Assembly: GCF_902167145.1 (NCBI RefSeq)
Contig: NC_050097.1
Location: 109,587,982 to 109,651,981, forward strand
Reading direction: 5' to 3'
Origin: Zea mays
Lineage: Eukaryota; Streptophyta; Magnoliopsida; Poales; Poaceae
Length of the DNA stretch: 64,000 bases
The notes under the pieces are model-generated. The model saw only the letters and a list, made by a program, of their open reading frames with translations. It searched no databases and was not told the DNA's origin. Shown one piece after another: positions 11,502-22,300 of this stretch (its first letter is position 1; the number at the start of each line of letters is the position of its first letter). The position numbers and the translations under genes were made by a program.

Positions 11502-12360
11502 TGTGACACCCTAGTGTCACCTAGGGTTTCTCTCAGTGCTAACCGAAGAATTAACATTTCATGTGAACCAAATTGAGCATGAAGCATCAAATTAACTTAA
11601 GAAGAAAAGATCTACTAAGTATATATCTAAAGAATCATGTTCCAAACAAATAAGATTTTTAAAAGGGAAAAGTGTTGAAACCCTAATACCAACCCTAATT
11701 GAGCTAATTAAGTAGAAATAAAGAAAAGGGGTAAAATACCATGAACAATATAAAATCATGGCTTAGGCCAAATATAAACATTGAAATATACTAAATAGGC
11801 TACAATAAATATTATGGAAGTTTGGCCAAAATAGTTTAATAAAAACTCCAAACAAGCTTCTCAAGTGAGGGTTCAATAGGGATTTCTGAAATTCAGAATT
11901 CTGAATTTCAGCCCTTGAGCCAAAGACCGAGCGTGTTCACCTTGATCCCTAGCTCAATCCCTAATGACCCCATTGACAAAATTGTGCCTAACTAACCCCT
12001 CTATCTCATATCAGAAGATGGCATCGGGACGCATGCCTTGGACACGTCAAACCCGCGATCTTCTCTCTGTGCGCGGCAGTGAGACAAACACGATTTCTCC
12101 CCTCTCTATCTCTTGATCTAGTCAGCAAAACCTGCAAGCCTCCACACACAAACGACAAAGGAATGTCAGAGGAAGAGATCTCTCAACGGGATCATGGCCA
12201 TAATCTCAAAGATTTGGAGCCAATCCACGCTTGAACTCGACCTCTCTCTGTGCTGCCTCGTGCTCGACGCCGTGCCAGGCGCCAGAGCGCACACTGGCGT
12301 TCGCCCGTGCATGCCCCGAGCGCTTGTCAGAGCCCCGCCCTCGGCCGTGCTCGCCCGCGC

Positions 12361-12368
12361 CTATAAAG
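12361..12368 (+). promoter_or_regulatory. Probable TATA box in 3' LTR of A
   Basis: CTATAAAG in the same GC-rich context as in the other LTRs. In a 3' LTR it could drive readout into 16186 onward. Confidence 0.6.
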
Positions 12369-14628
12369 CCTCCCCGGGCGCGCCTCACCTCACCCCGTTC
12401 TCACCTTCGCCGGCCAAACGCCCCTCCTTAGCTCCGGCGAGCTCTCTTCCGCCCGCCATTGCCACTTGAGCCTCGGCCACCGTGGCCAGCCCACTCCGGT
12501 CGCTTCCAAGCCGCGCCAGCCGCGCCAGCCGCTCGGATAGCTTTGCCAAGAGCTTGTGAAGCTTCCCAAGCTCTCGGACCCGGCAGAACTTCACCGGAAA
12601 GCCAAGATCGTCCTCGCCGGACTTCGGTCGCCCGCCTACGCGCGTGGACCGAGCAATTCGGTGAGTCGTTCTTCAATTCCTCGCACACACACCTTCCTTC
12701 ATCACTGGTGAAGCTCTCTGACCCATTTGATTGGTCAATTGTGCCCTGGATAGGCCGGACTCCTCGCCGCCGACGAGCTCCCCCGTCTGCGCACGTGGAC
12801 CGGCCGACTCCGACCATCCCCGACGGTGACCCGCACATCGTCGTGACCCTCAGGACCTCCCCTACACCCTCGGCCACCTCACCGGAATAGTCTTGCCGCC
12901 GGTAAGCCCCTCCGCGCTTTCCTCCACCGCGGGTACTGTTTAATTTGGGGGAAGGACTTCGGGTTAGGTTTAGAGGAACCCAGGGGGTTTTTTGAACTGT
13001 CAGCGACACATTTGAATAGTAGCCCAAGGACTAGTCTATAAGGAAACTTGAAAACACCCGCCTAGGACCCTGTTGCAAAGTTGTTTCCCATTTAATCATT
13101 TCTGTTTAATCTTTTTAATAAAAAGAGAATTTAGGAAATTCATAACTTGAGAAATACTTAACCAAAAATTGTCAAACCAATTTTGCTGGATTCTAAATAT
13201 TATGGACTACCAATTGAAAATACTGAATCCCATGCTTTTTATTCTAAATTTTAGAGTTTGGAATTAAATACAGAAACTGACCAAACCTTATTAAATTAAA
13301 GAAAATTAGTTATGCTTCTGTGCTGAACCTAAGAAAATTTGGAGATGTTCAAACTCCATTTAAACACTGATTAAAATAGTGAGAACCCCAGTATTGAAAA
13401 ATTTAGTAGGGATATCTATTAAAAGCCATTTTTGCCCAAAACTTAGGAAAATCATAAAGGCATTAGAAAATAGTGAACAATGAGTGCAATTATTTTTCCT
13501 AGCCTACTTAAGTAACAGATAACCTAGGAAAATAAAGGGACCTCTAGTCCAGAACAGAATTAAAGTAAAATGTTTTATTTAGCATTATTCCAACTAGAAA
13601 ACAATTATTGGAATTATAAAAACAAATCCAAAATTGTTAATAAAAATCCAGTAGACTTGTAACCACTAAAACCCCACTACAAAAATGATACCCACCCCAG
13701 CCCATCATTTTCACTAGGGCAAACAAATAAAACTTGATATTGGGCCCCATTTCAAATAAATCATGAGCAACCCAAAAAATGGTGCAATAATGGGCAAATA
13801 AAATCTTGCTAGATCAATAATGAGATAGGCCACTAGAGAAAAATGCAAACCCATTTGAAAGATGCAAAAATAATAGCTCTTGTCATACTTCATGGAAAAG
13901 GCCATTTAATCCAAATAATTCCTACCAGCCCTCCCTTAAGCAAAAAGATGCCAAGCTTCAGAATGATTGCTCTAGCACAAAGAAGAAGCTAGGAAAAATC
14001 AGAAATTTGTTGTTTGATATTTTTCAAATATAGTGGTAGTATAAAGCACCCCCTTTGGCTAGAAACTTTATAAAATCATAGCAAAATAACTAATAAGTAT
14101 TAATGGCTAGAAATTTGTGCAATGTCATGTTATAACATCTAAATGCCAGCAAAAATAATTCTTAGAGAATAACCTACTGTTAAATGGTAGCTGTAGTTCA
14201 AAGCACCCCTTCTGCCCTAATATTTGACAATTTTGTCTAGAGAGAACTATTCACTCTTTAAGCCCCAAATTTTATGATATAGAATTATACACCAGTAAGA
14301 AGCCACTGTAATTTTTACAGAAGTTTTGGAAATTTATTAAGACAACTTGTAGTTCAAACCCACTCTAAAAACATAAAGGAAATAAAGGGAAGGAAATGAA
14401 AGATAAACCTCGCTCCAATAAGTTCAACTAGAAATCTTGATAAATTCTCACTAAGGCATTAAAAAGAGTTCAATGGAACACCAAAGTGGACTTACCACTT
14501 AGTTTAACTGAGTGTGATCTAAATTACTAAGTATACCACCAAAAATCTTTAGTAGCAAGATTAAACTCTATCTGATTTAAGTGGATCATTCACCATCAAA
14601 GTTTAATTGCTAAAGCACATATCATATC

Positions 14629-15871
14629 ATGCATGTATCTTACTTATTGCATTCAATAGATTGTAATCTCGTTGACGGAGAGTACATGCTCATCCCCGAG
14701 CAAGGAACTGTCCAAGAGGAAGACCAGGAGCAAGCTCCCGAGGCTACCATCGAGGATCTCCCCGCAGCCCCAGCTATTGAAGGCAAGCCCCGGTTTATGC
14801 ATAACCATATTATTATATGCTACTTTACTACACTTAATACTTGTAGGATTGTAATGTGCACTTAAGTGTAGGAGTTGCTTGAAACCTCTAGTTGCATGAA
14901 CTTAGGATTCCTTTTTGAGATGGAAACTAGTATGCTAGGTCGAGTAGCTGCTTGTAATCAGGATCTTGGTAGAAGTCGAGTGATTTTTCTAGCACTCGCG
15001 CGAGGTCAGGAATTGATTGTATTCATCTTGATAACGGGATCTATGTTAGTCTATGGACTTGGATCCAGGGAGGGTGCCTTGTCCATGAGATGGGAAAAAG
15101 GAATTAAGGATTAATGTGTGGATACCTGAGTCAAGCGTTTGAACGTACTAAGCACATGTCGGGAAATATGGTAACCGGTAAACCTAGTACCTGAGTGAAG
15201 CCGGGCGCGGACTTTATCCCTCACGCGACCTGAGACTGGGTCTCCCATGCTAGCTATGGTGGGTACAAGTGCGGTCACTGCACGGCGGCAGCCGGGGTTA
15301 GTGGAGCATTGTATGCCAAGGCGGTGAGGCCTGGACGCGAACGGGGAATCGATGGGGACGGTTGACATGTGTGGGGTCGGAGTACCCTGACATGTCGTGT
15401 GTTTAGGTTTACCTTGCAAGGATAAAACTCGATTCGAATTGTCTGCTTCTCGTAGCTAATGAGACTGCTTGACCCCTTGTACTAAATTGAGTAAGAAGTG
15501 AAATGAGGTTACATGAGATAATTTGTTGATTGTACTAAATGCTTGTTACCATGTTTGCTTAGAAGGAGCAAACTTAGCTAAGATAATGATGCTACAATAC
15601 GAAAGGCTAAAAATTGATTTTAGAAACAGCTAGTGCTTTTGGCAAACCAAACCCCTCAGCCAAACAGCTGCATGGTCTAGAGGTAGAGGAGTAGTTTCCT
15701 CACACAGGGTAAGTCTAGCTGAGTATTAGTATACTCAGCCTTGCTTGTGGCATAATTTTTGCAGGTACGCTTTAGGATATGGTTGATGGTGTGACTTGGC
15801 CTACCACCCTGCCACCGGGTTGGACGGTCGAGTGGGATGCCGCTCCAGCAGGAGAGGAGCACGAGGAGTAG
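14629..15871 (+). pseudogene. Split small ORF, copy A2, one nonsense codon
   Basis: This is the same two-exon arrangement as in A1: 14629-14782, donor GAAG|GCAAGC (GC at 14783), acceptor AG at 15763-15764, stop TAG at 15869-15871. The second exon has an early in-frame TAG at 15773-15775 where A1 has CAG. The first exon is open and differs from A1 mainly by single substitutions. The nonsense change fits the general decay of element A. Confidence 0.5.
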
Positions 15872-16190
15872 TGGGCTAGGCCTTGCCCATTTCCTCGCTA
15901 TCGACGACATCGATTATCCGCTGCATCTTATTTTATGAACTTTTACCAACTACTTGAAAAACTCCGATCTATGTAATAATTCAGTACTTTAATTTGAGGT
16001 TTCCTATTTTATTGTATTTCTTCTGTGACTCACCTTCGAGTGAGTATGTGGTATTTGATCCTGGTTAAGTGGTTTTATCAGACTAGATCTGAGGAACTGA
16101 TGGGTTATTCCGATTTAAGTGCGTTACGGCCCCTGAGGCGTGACTTAGGCACTTAAGCTGGAATAATTTGGGCGGTTCTGCCACAACCAC

Positions 16191-16491
16191 TCCATGACCT
16201 TATGCTTTTGCTCACTCACAATTGTGTCGCCGGCCGCCGCTCACCTCCATCGAGGCACCAACACAGACCCAGTCTCGCCTTTGCGCCTGGTGGGCCACAG
16301 AGCCAAAAGGCCAAACACTCGGTATTCTGATCCAGAATGGACCGTGTAAGGGGTTGGGTACTAAAGCTTATCGGGGAAGTCTATAAAGGGTATGGAAAAA
16401 TCGATGTCGAACTCCAGTTAAACCCTTCTTCCTCGCCTCTCTTCTTCTTCCCCAAGTTGTTCATCCTCCGATCTAGAGTAGGATGCTAACA
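16191..16491 (+). other. Probable LTR end of remnant F
   Basis: No gene. A TATA-like CTATAAAGGG near 16381 and a pyrimidine-rich stretch lead to GGATGCTAACA, immediately followed by a primer-site-like sequence at 16494. This is what the 3' end of a short LTR would look like. The start of the LTR cannot be fixed; it may lie here or before element A. Confidence 0.45.
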
Positions 16492-16493
16492 AG

Positions 16494-16506
16494 TGGTATC
16501 AGACTA
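16494..16506 (+). other. Primer-binding site of element F
   Basis: TGGTATCAGACTA matches the initiator-methionine type site TGGTATCAGA over its first ten bases. It lies two bases after the presumed LTR end. Confidence 0.65.
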
Positions 16507-16925
16507 CCGATCTTGGCCCTAGTGGTTCCTCTGTATTTCACTCATGCTACAAAAATGGTGGGTGTGTCCGATCCCAGCCTTGCGGCGGCTCTGACCACAC
16601 AGTCCAAGCAACTTGAAGCCCAATCGAAGAACATCTCCAACCAATCCAAACTGCTGCAGCAATTATGTGATCGATTGGAGACCCAAGACGTAAGGTGGCG
16701 TACTTTAGAGCAGTCCGTAGTCGCCAACTCCGACGAAATCGCTGCGATCCAGACACAGATCGCAAATCGCGATTCTGCCCCACCGAACACAAAAGGTGCT
16801 CTCGGGTGGCTCCCATCGAAGAGTTCGTGGCAGATGCCATGACCCGGGTGCCCGCGCTCGAGAATGTCACCTCCGCCTTCGAATCATGGAGGTCGTGCGT
16901 CGAGGCATCGATAGACGGCGTGAAC

Positions 16926-17506
16926 ATTTTCTACATTTGACCTAACCGTTTCTGTATTTACGGAAAAATATGGAAATGGAACGGAAACGGGAGAGGGCTT
17001 ATTCCGTCCGTTTTTGCGGGATCCTATTTTTTCCGGATTGAACCCGTATTATTTCCGTATTTGACAAATATGGGACGAGCCTAATATGCATTAGTATATA
17101 AACTAAATCCTCGTGTATTTAGGTGACAAATTATAGCATAATTGGCCATTGTAACCACCGGCTCTTTTCAAATGACAAGTGATCTAAAGTATTAAACAAC
17201 ATCAGATGTAGCTAAATGTACACATTTAGCAACCAAACAACAATAGAATGTTGCCTCTCTATATCTATTTGTTTTATGTTATTGTTCTGCCAATCAATCA
17301 CTAGTCAAACATCAATAACATTTCTATTTGTATTAAATTATGAGTTTTCGTTAGTATTTCTGTTTCCGTTCGTTTTTGCAATTCCGTTTATCCCGCTCCC
17401 GTTTCCGTTCCCGACTATTCCGGACCCGATCCTGTTTCCGATGATAAAATACGGATACGGAAACGGGAGAGGGGTTTTCTGTCCATTTCTGTCCGTTTTC
17501 ATCCCT
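16926..17506 (+). mobile_element. Ds-like (Ac/hAT family) non-autonomous element
   Basis: 581 bp inserted in F's gag. The right end reads GTTTTCATCCCT, matching the Ac/Ds terminal repeat (TTTCATCCCTA) except at the last base. The interior has many AAACGG/CCGTTT motifs, the kind bound by Ac transposase, including two GGAAACGGGAGAGGG copies near the two ends. Flanks are 8 bp: GCGTGAAC (16918-16925) and CCGTGAAG (17507-17514), matching at six positions; each differs once from a common GCGTGAAG that restores the gag frame. The left terminal repeat is not recognisable. Confidence 0.65.
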
Positions 17507-17710
17507 CCGTGAAGGAATCCGTCAAGGCCATCCAAGCGGAGCTATCCAAGGTGCCCTGATTCCTCGAACGTGGCACCATCACGACTTGACGGATCCGCAT
17601 GGCTTCCTCGAGCCTCATCAGTTAGTGGTGGAGCACGTACCTACTGTAGTGTGGAGCACCGATGGCCCAATCGGGCACCGCCTTGACATTCAACCACGTG
17701 AGACGGGTTT

Positions 17711-17722
17711 GGGGGGGGGGGG
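17711..17722 (+). repeat. G12 homopolymer
   Basis: Twelve consecutive G in F's degenerate gag, where the frame is disturbed. It is prone to length change. Confidence 0.9.
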
Positions 17723-18457
17723 TTTACTCCCATCACCCCCTCCTGGCAATGGGTATGCATTCAAATCCTTCTGTGGATCCTTCCATTGCATCGGATTTTC
17801 ATCTTGGGGTTGCTTCGGGCACTGATTATCATCCTCCTCATGCACCATTCGAGGGTCGAGCATATGGTGCTCAGTTCACAAATTACTTAGGATAGTTGCC
17901 CAAGCTGAATTTCCCTATGTTTGACGGTTCCAACCCAAAGCTATGGCAATCACGCTGTGAATCCTATTTTTGTACGTATTTTGTGGATCCATCCGTCTGG
18001 ATTCAAGTGGCCACCATGAGTTTTACCGGTCCTGCGGCCCCATGGTTGCAGTTGATCGAACACCATCTACCCCATGTCACTTGGCACGAACTTGGGCCAT
18101 TTATCCAAGAGGGATTTGGAAAAAACCAGCATGAATTCTTTCTTAGGCAGCTCCTTCATATTCAACAACATTCCAGCGTCTCTGATTATGTTGAACAGTT
18201 TGCACAACTAGTTGACCAATTGAATGCTTATCAACCCAATGCCGACCCACTTTACTATACCACCAAGTTTATCGATGGGTTGCGTGATGATGTTAAATCT
18301 ATTGTATTAGTGAAATGTCCCAAAGATCTTGATACTGCGTCCTTGCTCAGTTGCAGGAGGAGGTGCACAAGGGTACCAGACAGCGTGAGGGCAAGTTTAC
18401 TCCACGTGTATTTAGTAAACCTGCGTCCTCACTGACTGGAATGACACCAGACATTAA

Positions 18458-18684
18458 GGGGGTGTTTGGTTTGAGGAATCACTCCATCCAAAATGTGGTG
18501 GTGCATCATGGGTCCATTCCTCAAATTTGGTGGAATGATCCTATTCCTCATATTAGTACTAACTAACTAACTATAAGGAATGAGGTGATGATGGATCAAC
18601 TCATTCCATTCCACAAAACCAAACAAAAAAAAGTGAGGAGTGAGAAGATGATGGACTAGCTCATCCCTCAAACCAAACAGTCTA
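18458..18684 (+). mobile_element. Tourist-like (PIF/Harbinger) MITE
   Basis: 227 bp with subterminal inverted repeats sharing TGTTTGGTTTGAGG at the left and CCTCAAACCAAACA at the right, flanked by TAA on both sides (18455-18457, 18685-18687). A 3-bp TAA duplication, small size and no coding capacity are the usual Tourist features. The outermost five bases do not match between ends (GGGGG versus TAGAC), so the superfamily call is moderate. Confidence 0.65.
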
Positions 18685-18875
18685 TAAGTTTACTTCCCTA
18701 CACAAGCTGGATCAGGCCACTGCTACACTTCCACCTCAACCAATTCAGTCTAAAGACAAATTAGCCACTCTGTAGGCATATCTAAAAGCTAAGGCACTAT
18801 GTTACAAGTGTGGACTCCAATATGCCTGTGGTCACAAATGTCCTGATACTGTGCAGTTACACCTTGTTGAAGAAT

Positions 18876-19996
18876 TGTAGCAATCACTTCAGTTGTCTGA
18901 TGATGAAGAACCTGTTACGGATACTACAACTGAAGAGGTGCATCTATTGTCTATCTCCCAGGCTGCTGTTCATAGTGCAGATGCTCCAAAGACCATGCAT
19001 TTTCTGGGCCACATTGGAGGGATGGATATGCTCATGTTGTTCTTTCATAAGTCACAGAGTTGCTTCTCATCTGCCTAATTGGACTCAACTTCCTACTGCT
19101 CTTATAGTACAGATGGCCTATGGCTGTAGGTTGTCCTGTGAACATGAACTAGCCGATGTCACATGGTATCTTAATGATTATGTTTTTTCATCAACCCTAA
19201 AGATTCTTCCCCTTACTCATTATGACCTAGTTTTAGGCATGGACTGGTTGAGTTACTACAACCCTATGTTGGTACACTTGGAGGATAAGTGGCTGATTAT
19301 ACCCTACCACGGTTCTTCAATCAAGTTGTGTGGTATGGTGGTTAATGACCTGGAGTGTATAGCTATGGAGGTCTTCCTTGGATAATCTCACCAACAAGGA
19401 TCAAGCCATTGTCCATCAGTTGCTAGTGGAATTGCAGTGGCTGCTAACTCAGTATGATGATATATTTGAAATACCCCAAGGTCTGCCTCCTCCACGCGAC
19501 TGCGACCACCGTATTCCCTTGGTTCTAGGTGCACGACCAGTACAACTCAGGCCGTATCATTATGCTCCAGCCCTAAAATCAGAAATTGAGAAACAAGTCA
19601 TTGACATGCTTCAAACTAGGATTATTCAGAACAGCAACAGTGAATTTTCATCTCCAGTTATTTTAGTCAAGAAAAAAGACAACACATACCATTTCTGTGT
19701 TGATTACAGTCATCTCAATGCACTAATAGTCAAAACCAAGTTTCCCATACCCATTGTTGATGAGTTTCAAGATGAGCTTCACGGGGCTGCCTGGTTCTCC
19801 ACTCTGGACCTTTGAGCATGCTTTCATCAAATACGAATGGCTTCTGAGGACTAGCACAAGATGACATTTCACACCCACCATGACCACTTTGAGTTCAAGG
19901 TTATGGCATTCAGATTGTCGAGAGCACCCACAACATTTCAGGGGGTGATGAACATGACTCTTGCCCCACTGCTCCGCAGATGTGGCCTTGTATTTT
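18876..19996 (+). pseudogene. pol: Protease and partial RT of element F
   Basis: A protease-like stretch ends with DLVLGMDWLSYYNP near 19225-19265, typical of gypsy proteases. RT begins at about 19380, with CDHRIPL, a PYHYAP-like segment, VILVKKKD, FCVDYSHLNA and the WFSTLDL motif near 19788, followed by stops at 19813 and 19852. It is cut at 19996, before the YxDD motif, by element D. The left duplication for D is ATTTT (19992-19996); its partner is outside the window. Confidence 0.8.
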
Positions 19997-21121
19997 TGTA
20001 ACACCGGATTTAAGGAACAAAGCCGGGTGCATTTCATATATGCGCCAGAAAACACAACACATATAATAACAGAGTGCATGGAGATCAATGTCATAAATAT
20101 CATAAATATACTTATTACATAGCGGAAGTCTTACAAAAATAAATGATAAAATAAAGCGAACTAAATATTATTCCCTGGTGCCACAAAGCTGACTGGGAGA
20201 CGCCACCTAGATCAAGTCGAAAGCCTCCGTGTTAGGCGGCTCCTCTTCGACCACCTATTCTTCTCCTGTGTGGGGTGTGAGACAGCAAGAGTGAGCTCAC
20301 ATACGTTCATAGCTCAACAAGTCATGGGGAATAATGTGCTTGAACTCACCAAAGATGGGAGTTCAAGTGAAGTGTAAGGCTGATCAAATAAAATAAAGGC
20401 TGGAGCTGAGCATTGCTTTTATAAGTTAGTCCAAATTTTATTAGCCATTACTAAGTATAAGTAAATACCAAACCTTAGTAATAATATATAAAAGTAATAG
20501 TAAAATAATTCCCAATGCGATGCAAATGACAATTGAATTTTAATTCCATAGATTAATCATGTGAGGGTCTGAGCTGCTCATGACCGTGAGCACGGCTAGT
20601 ATACCAGTTTTACACTCTGGAGAGGTTGCGCATCTTTACCCACAAGACATGTTACCCATCTGCCAAGAGACGACCAATCCCATACACCTCTACCGAGGAG
20701 GCGAGGCAGGGTAACACTACGAGGCCTTTACAAAGTTCCACTAGCTTCAGAAAACCCTCTACAGTTTATAGGAAGCTCCAGTGCAGGAATCCCTCGCCTA
20801 ACCGCCGTCGCAACAAAATCAACCCAAGGACCTCCCTACACTGACCACTCCCCTACTGCCCTTGCCCCTTTCGGGTAAGGTAGTCATCCACTAGCTTTCC
20901 TAGTTAATCAGCCAAGGGCATCCCATACTACCCTTGTGGTAGCACTATTTTCCCGGGTGGTCGCTCCATGTTCCCATTAACATAATGATCTTAACATGAA
21001 CAACAATAACAAATAGAGAATAAAAATGTTATCATGAATAATGTATCTCCATACCCAAATCCACATAAAGCAATAGCAAGTACTACCCGAAAATATTTCA
21101 GTGGTAAAACAAGGTATAAAG
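19997..21121 (-). repeat. D 3' LTR, segment 1 (3' end of the LTR)
   Basis: This contains the candidate last exon of the split small ORF (20207-20265) and, inside the candidate intron, the palindrome AGCCGTGCTCACGG (plus strand 20584-20597), which element C also has. It ends at the TAAAG duplication of solo LTR E (21117-21121). Confidence 0.85.
20207..20265 (-). pseudogene. Last exon of split small ORF, element D, one nonsense codon
   Basis: After the acceptor CACACAG (AG at 20267-20266) the phase-1 frame reads acidic residues to a TAG at 20209-20207, with one premature TAG at 20257-20255. The composition (EE, VVEEEPP) resembles the EEHEE-type end in A, B and E, though sequence identity is weak. 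It pairs with 41142-41207. Confidence 0.35.
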
Positions 21122-21421
21122 TGTGGTGGAACCGACCAAATTATTCCAACTTAAGTGCTTAAGTCCTACCTTAAAGGCTAGACCACACTTAAATAGGAAT
21201 AAAACGTCAGTCCCTTGGATCTAGTCCGACGAGGCCACTAACAGGATCAAGTACCACGTACTCACTCGAAGGTGAGGCACAGAGCAAATACAGTAAAGCA
21301 TAAAACCATACATTGAGGAGTATTTAATTTATTACAACATCATCGGAGTTTACCAAAAGTAGTGATCATTGTTCGGAATGTAGCGGAATATAACTAACGG
21401 TAGGTAAACGGAGGGATGAGG
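21122..21421 (-). repeat. E solo LTR, left segment (3' end)
   Basis: 300 bp ending at the TGAGG duplication (21417-21421) made by element B. Confidence 0.85.
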
Positions 21422-22292
21422 TGTGACACCCCAGTGTCACCTAGGGTTTCTCTCCAATGCCAAACCAAGAGCCATTATTTCATGTGAATCAAAGTAAGCA
21501 TGAGCATCAAAATAACTTAAGTAATAAAGAATTCACCAAGTATATACTTAAAAGTATCTTGATCAAAACAATTGAGTCCTTGAAAAGGGTAGAATGTGCA
21601 ACCCAAATTAAAAACCCTAAGTGAGCCCCATGAGCAAATTTCAAGAAAATAAGAAAAAGGGGATGAAAAGTTTAAAATTATGACTTGAGCCAATTATAAA
21701 AATTGAAGTATATTTAATAAGCAACAAGAAAGGTTGAGAAAGCTTAGCCAAAATAACTCAATTAAAGCCCCAAATCAAGCTTCTCATGTGGGGACTTAAC
21801 GGGAATTTTGAATTTCAGAATTCTGAAATTCAGACCTTGAGCCAAAGATCAGGGATGTTCACCTTGATCCCTAACTCGAATCCTAATGGCCCCATTGACA
21901 AAATTGTGTCTAACTAACCCCTCTGTCGTGTGCCAGAAGATGGCATTGGGACGCGAGCCCTAGACACGACAAAACCTTGGATTTGCCTCGGGTTTGGGCA
22001 GGGAGACAGACCGGATTTCCTGGCTCCATATCTCTGCAACCAGTAGGCAAAATCCTATGACCTCCACACAAGATTGGTAGCTTGTAGGGACGAGAAGAGG
22101 TTTTGTGCACTGACCAAGGCGAGAGCAGGCTCAGATGAGCGACCACACGCGCCAGAACATGGGCAGAACGCACGGGCACACGTGTTCGACCCTGGTCGGC
22201 ACGCCAGAGCTCGCCCAACCAGCGCGCGCGCTCACCCCGGCGTCCGGTCAAGTCCACCGCGCGCCCATGCCCTCGGCCGTGCCCGCCCACTC

Positions 22293-22300
22293 CTATAAAG
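22293..22300 (+). promoter_or_regulatory. Probable TATA box, 5' LTR of B
   Basis: CTATAAAG in GC-rich context. As the 5' LTR copy of the best-preserved element, this should be the functional promoter. Confidence 0.7.

Larger units (their letters stand above)
639..16185 (+). mobile_element. Element A: full-length Ty3/gypsy chromovirus, decayed
   Basis: Two long direct repeats (639-5318 and 11502-16185) begin TGTGACACCC and end CTGCCACA. They are flanked by a perfect 5-bp duplication ACCAC (634-638, 16186-16190). Inside, in order: a primer-binding site, an extra ORF, gag, protease, RT, RNase H, integrase with a chromodomain-like tail, and a polypurine tract. The order protease-RT-RNase H-integrase is the Ty3/gypsy order, and the chromodomain-like C-terminus points to a chromovirus (Tekay/Del-like by inference). 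It is the same family as element B but has at least ten in-frame nonsense codons and a pol frameshift, so it cannot make its own proteins. Confidence 0.95.
11502..16185 (+). repeat. 3' LTR of element A
   Basis: 4684 bp, TG to CA, the pair of 639-5318. By eye it differs from its partner by scattered substitutions and small indels, clearly more than the B pair, so A is older than B. It carries the TATA box at 12361-12368, the GTAAGC donor at 12902, and a second copy of the split small ORF. Confidence 0.95.
16555..18848 (+). pseudogene. gag: gag of element F, interrupted
   Basis: The frame opens at ATG 16555 with a Q/S/L-rich N-terminal helix. It is split by the Ds-like element at 16926-17506, resumes, and gives a clear gypsy capsid segment from 17896 (PKLNFPMFDGSNPKLW, then WIQVATMSF and the hydrophobic core) to about 18350. 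A frameshift near 18345 and the MITE at 18458-18684 follow. The end carries a cysteine-histidine motif CYKCGLQYACGHKCP at about 18801-18845, the expected zinc knuckle. The capsid is recognisable by the aromatic residues around PKLW and the later FxxxLxxxxQ pattern. It is non-functional. Confidence 0.75.
16492..19996 (+). mobile_element. Element F: truncated, degenerate Ty3/gypsy remnant
   Basis: The internal region starts with a primer site, then a gypsy gag, protease and the first half of RT. RT stops abruptly where element D begins at 19997. Frames are broken by stops, frameshifts and two small transposon insertions (16926-17506 and 18458-18684). No pairing LTR is visible downstream; the rest should lie beyond the right edge on the far side of D. 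It is the oldest layer here, because A sits beside it, D sits in it, and everything else sits in D. The gag differs from A, B and D, so it is another lineage (possibly Reina-like, unsure). Confidence 0.8.

Noticed and set aside
12428..13027. 199-codon minus-strand frame in A's 3' LTR
   Set aside because: It lies in the GC-rich block, is absent at this length from the 5' LTR and B, and has no recognisable domain.
17216..17512. 98-codon hydrophobic frame with a membrane-like sequence
   Set aside because: It lies entirely within the Ds-like element, which is AT-rich and non-coding.
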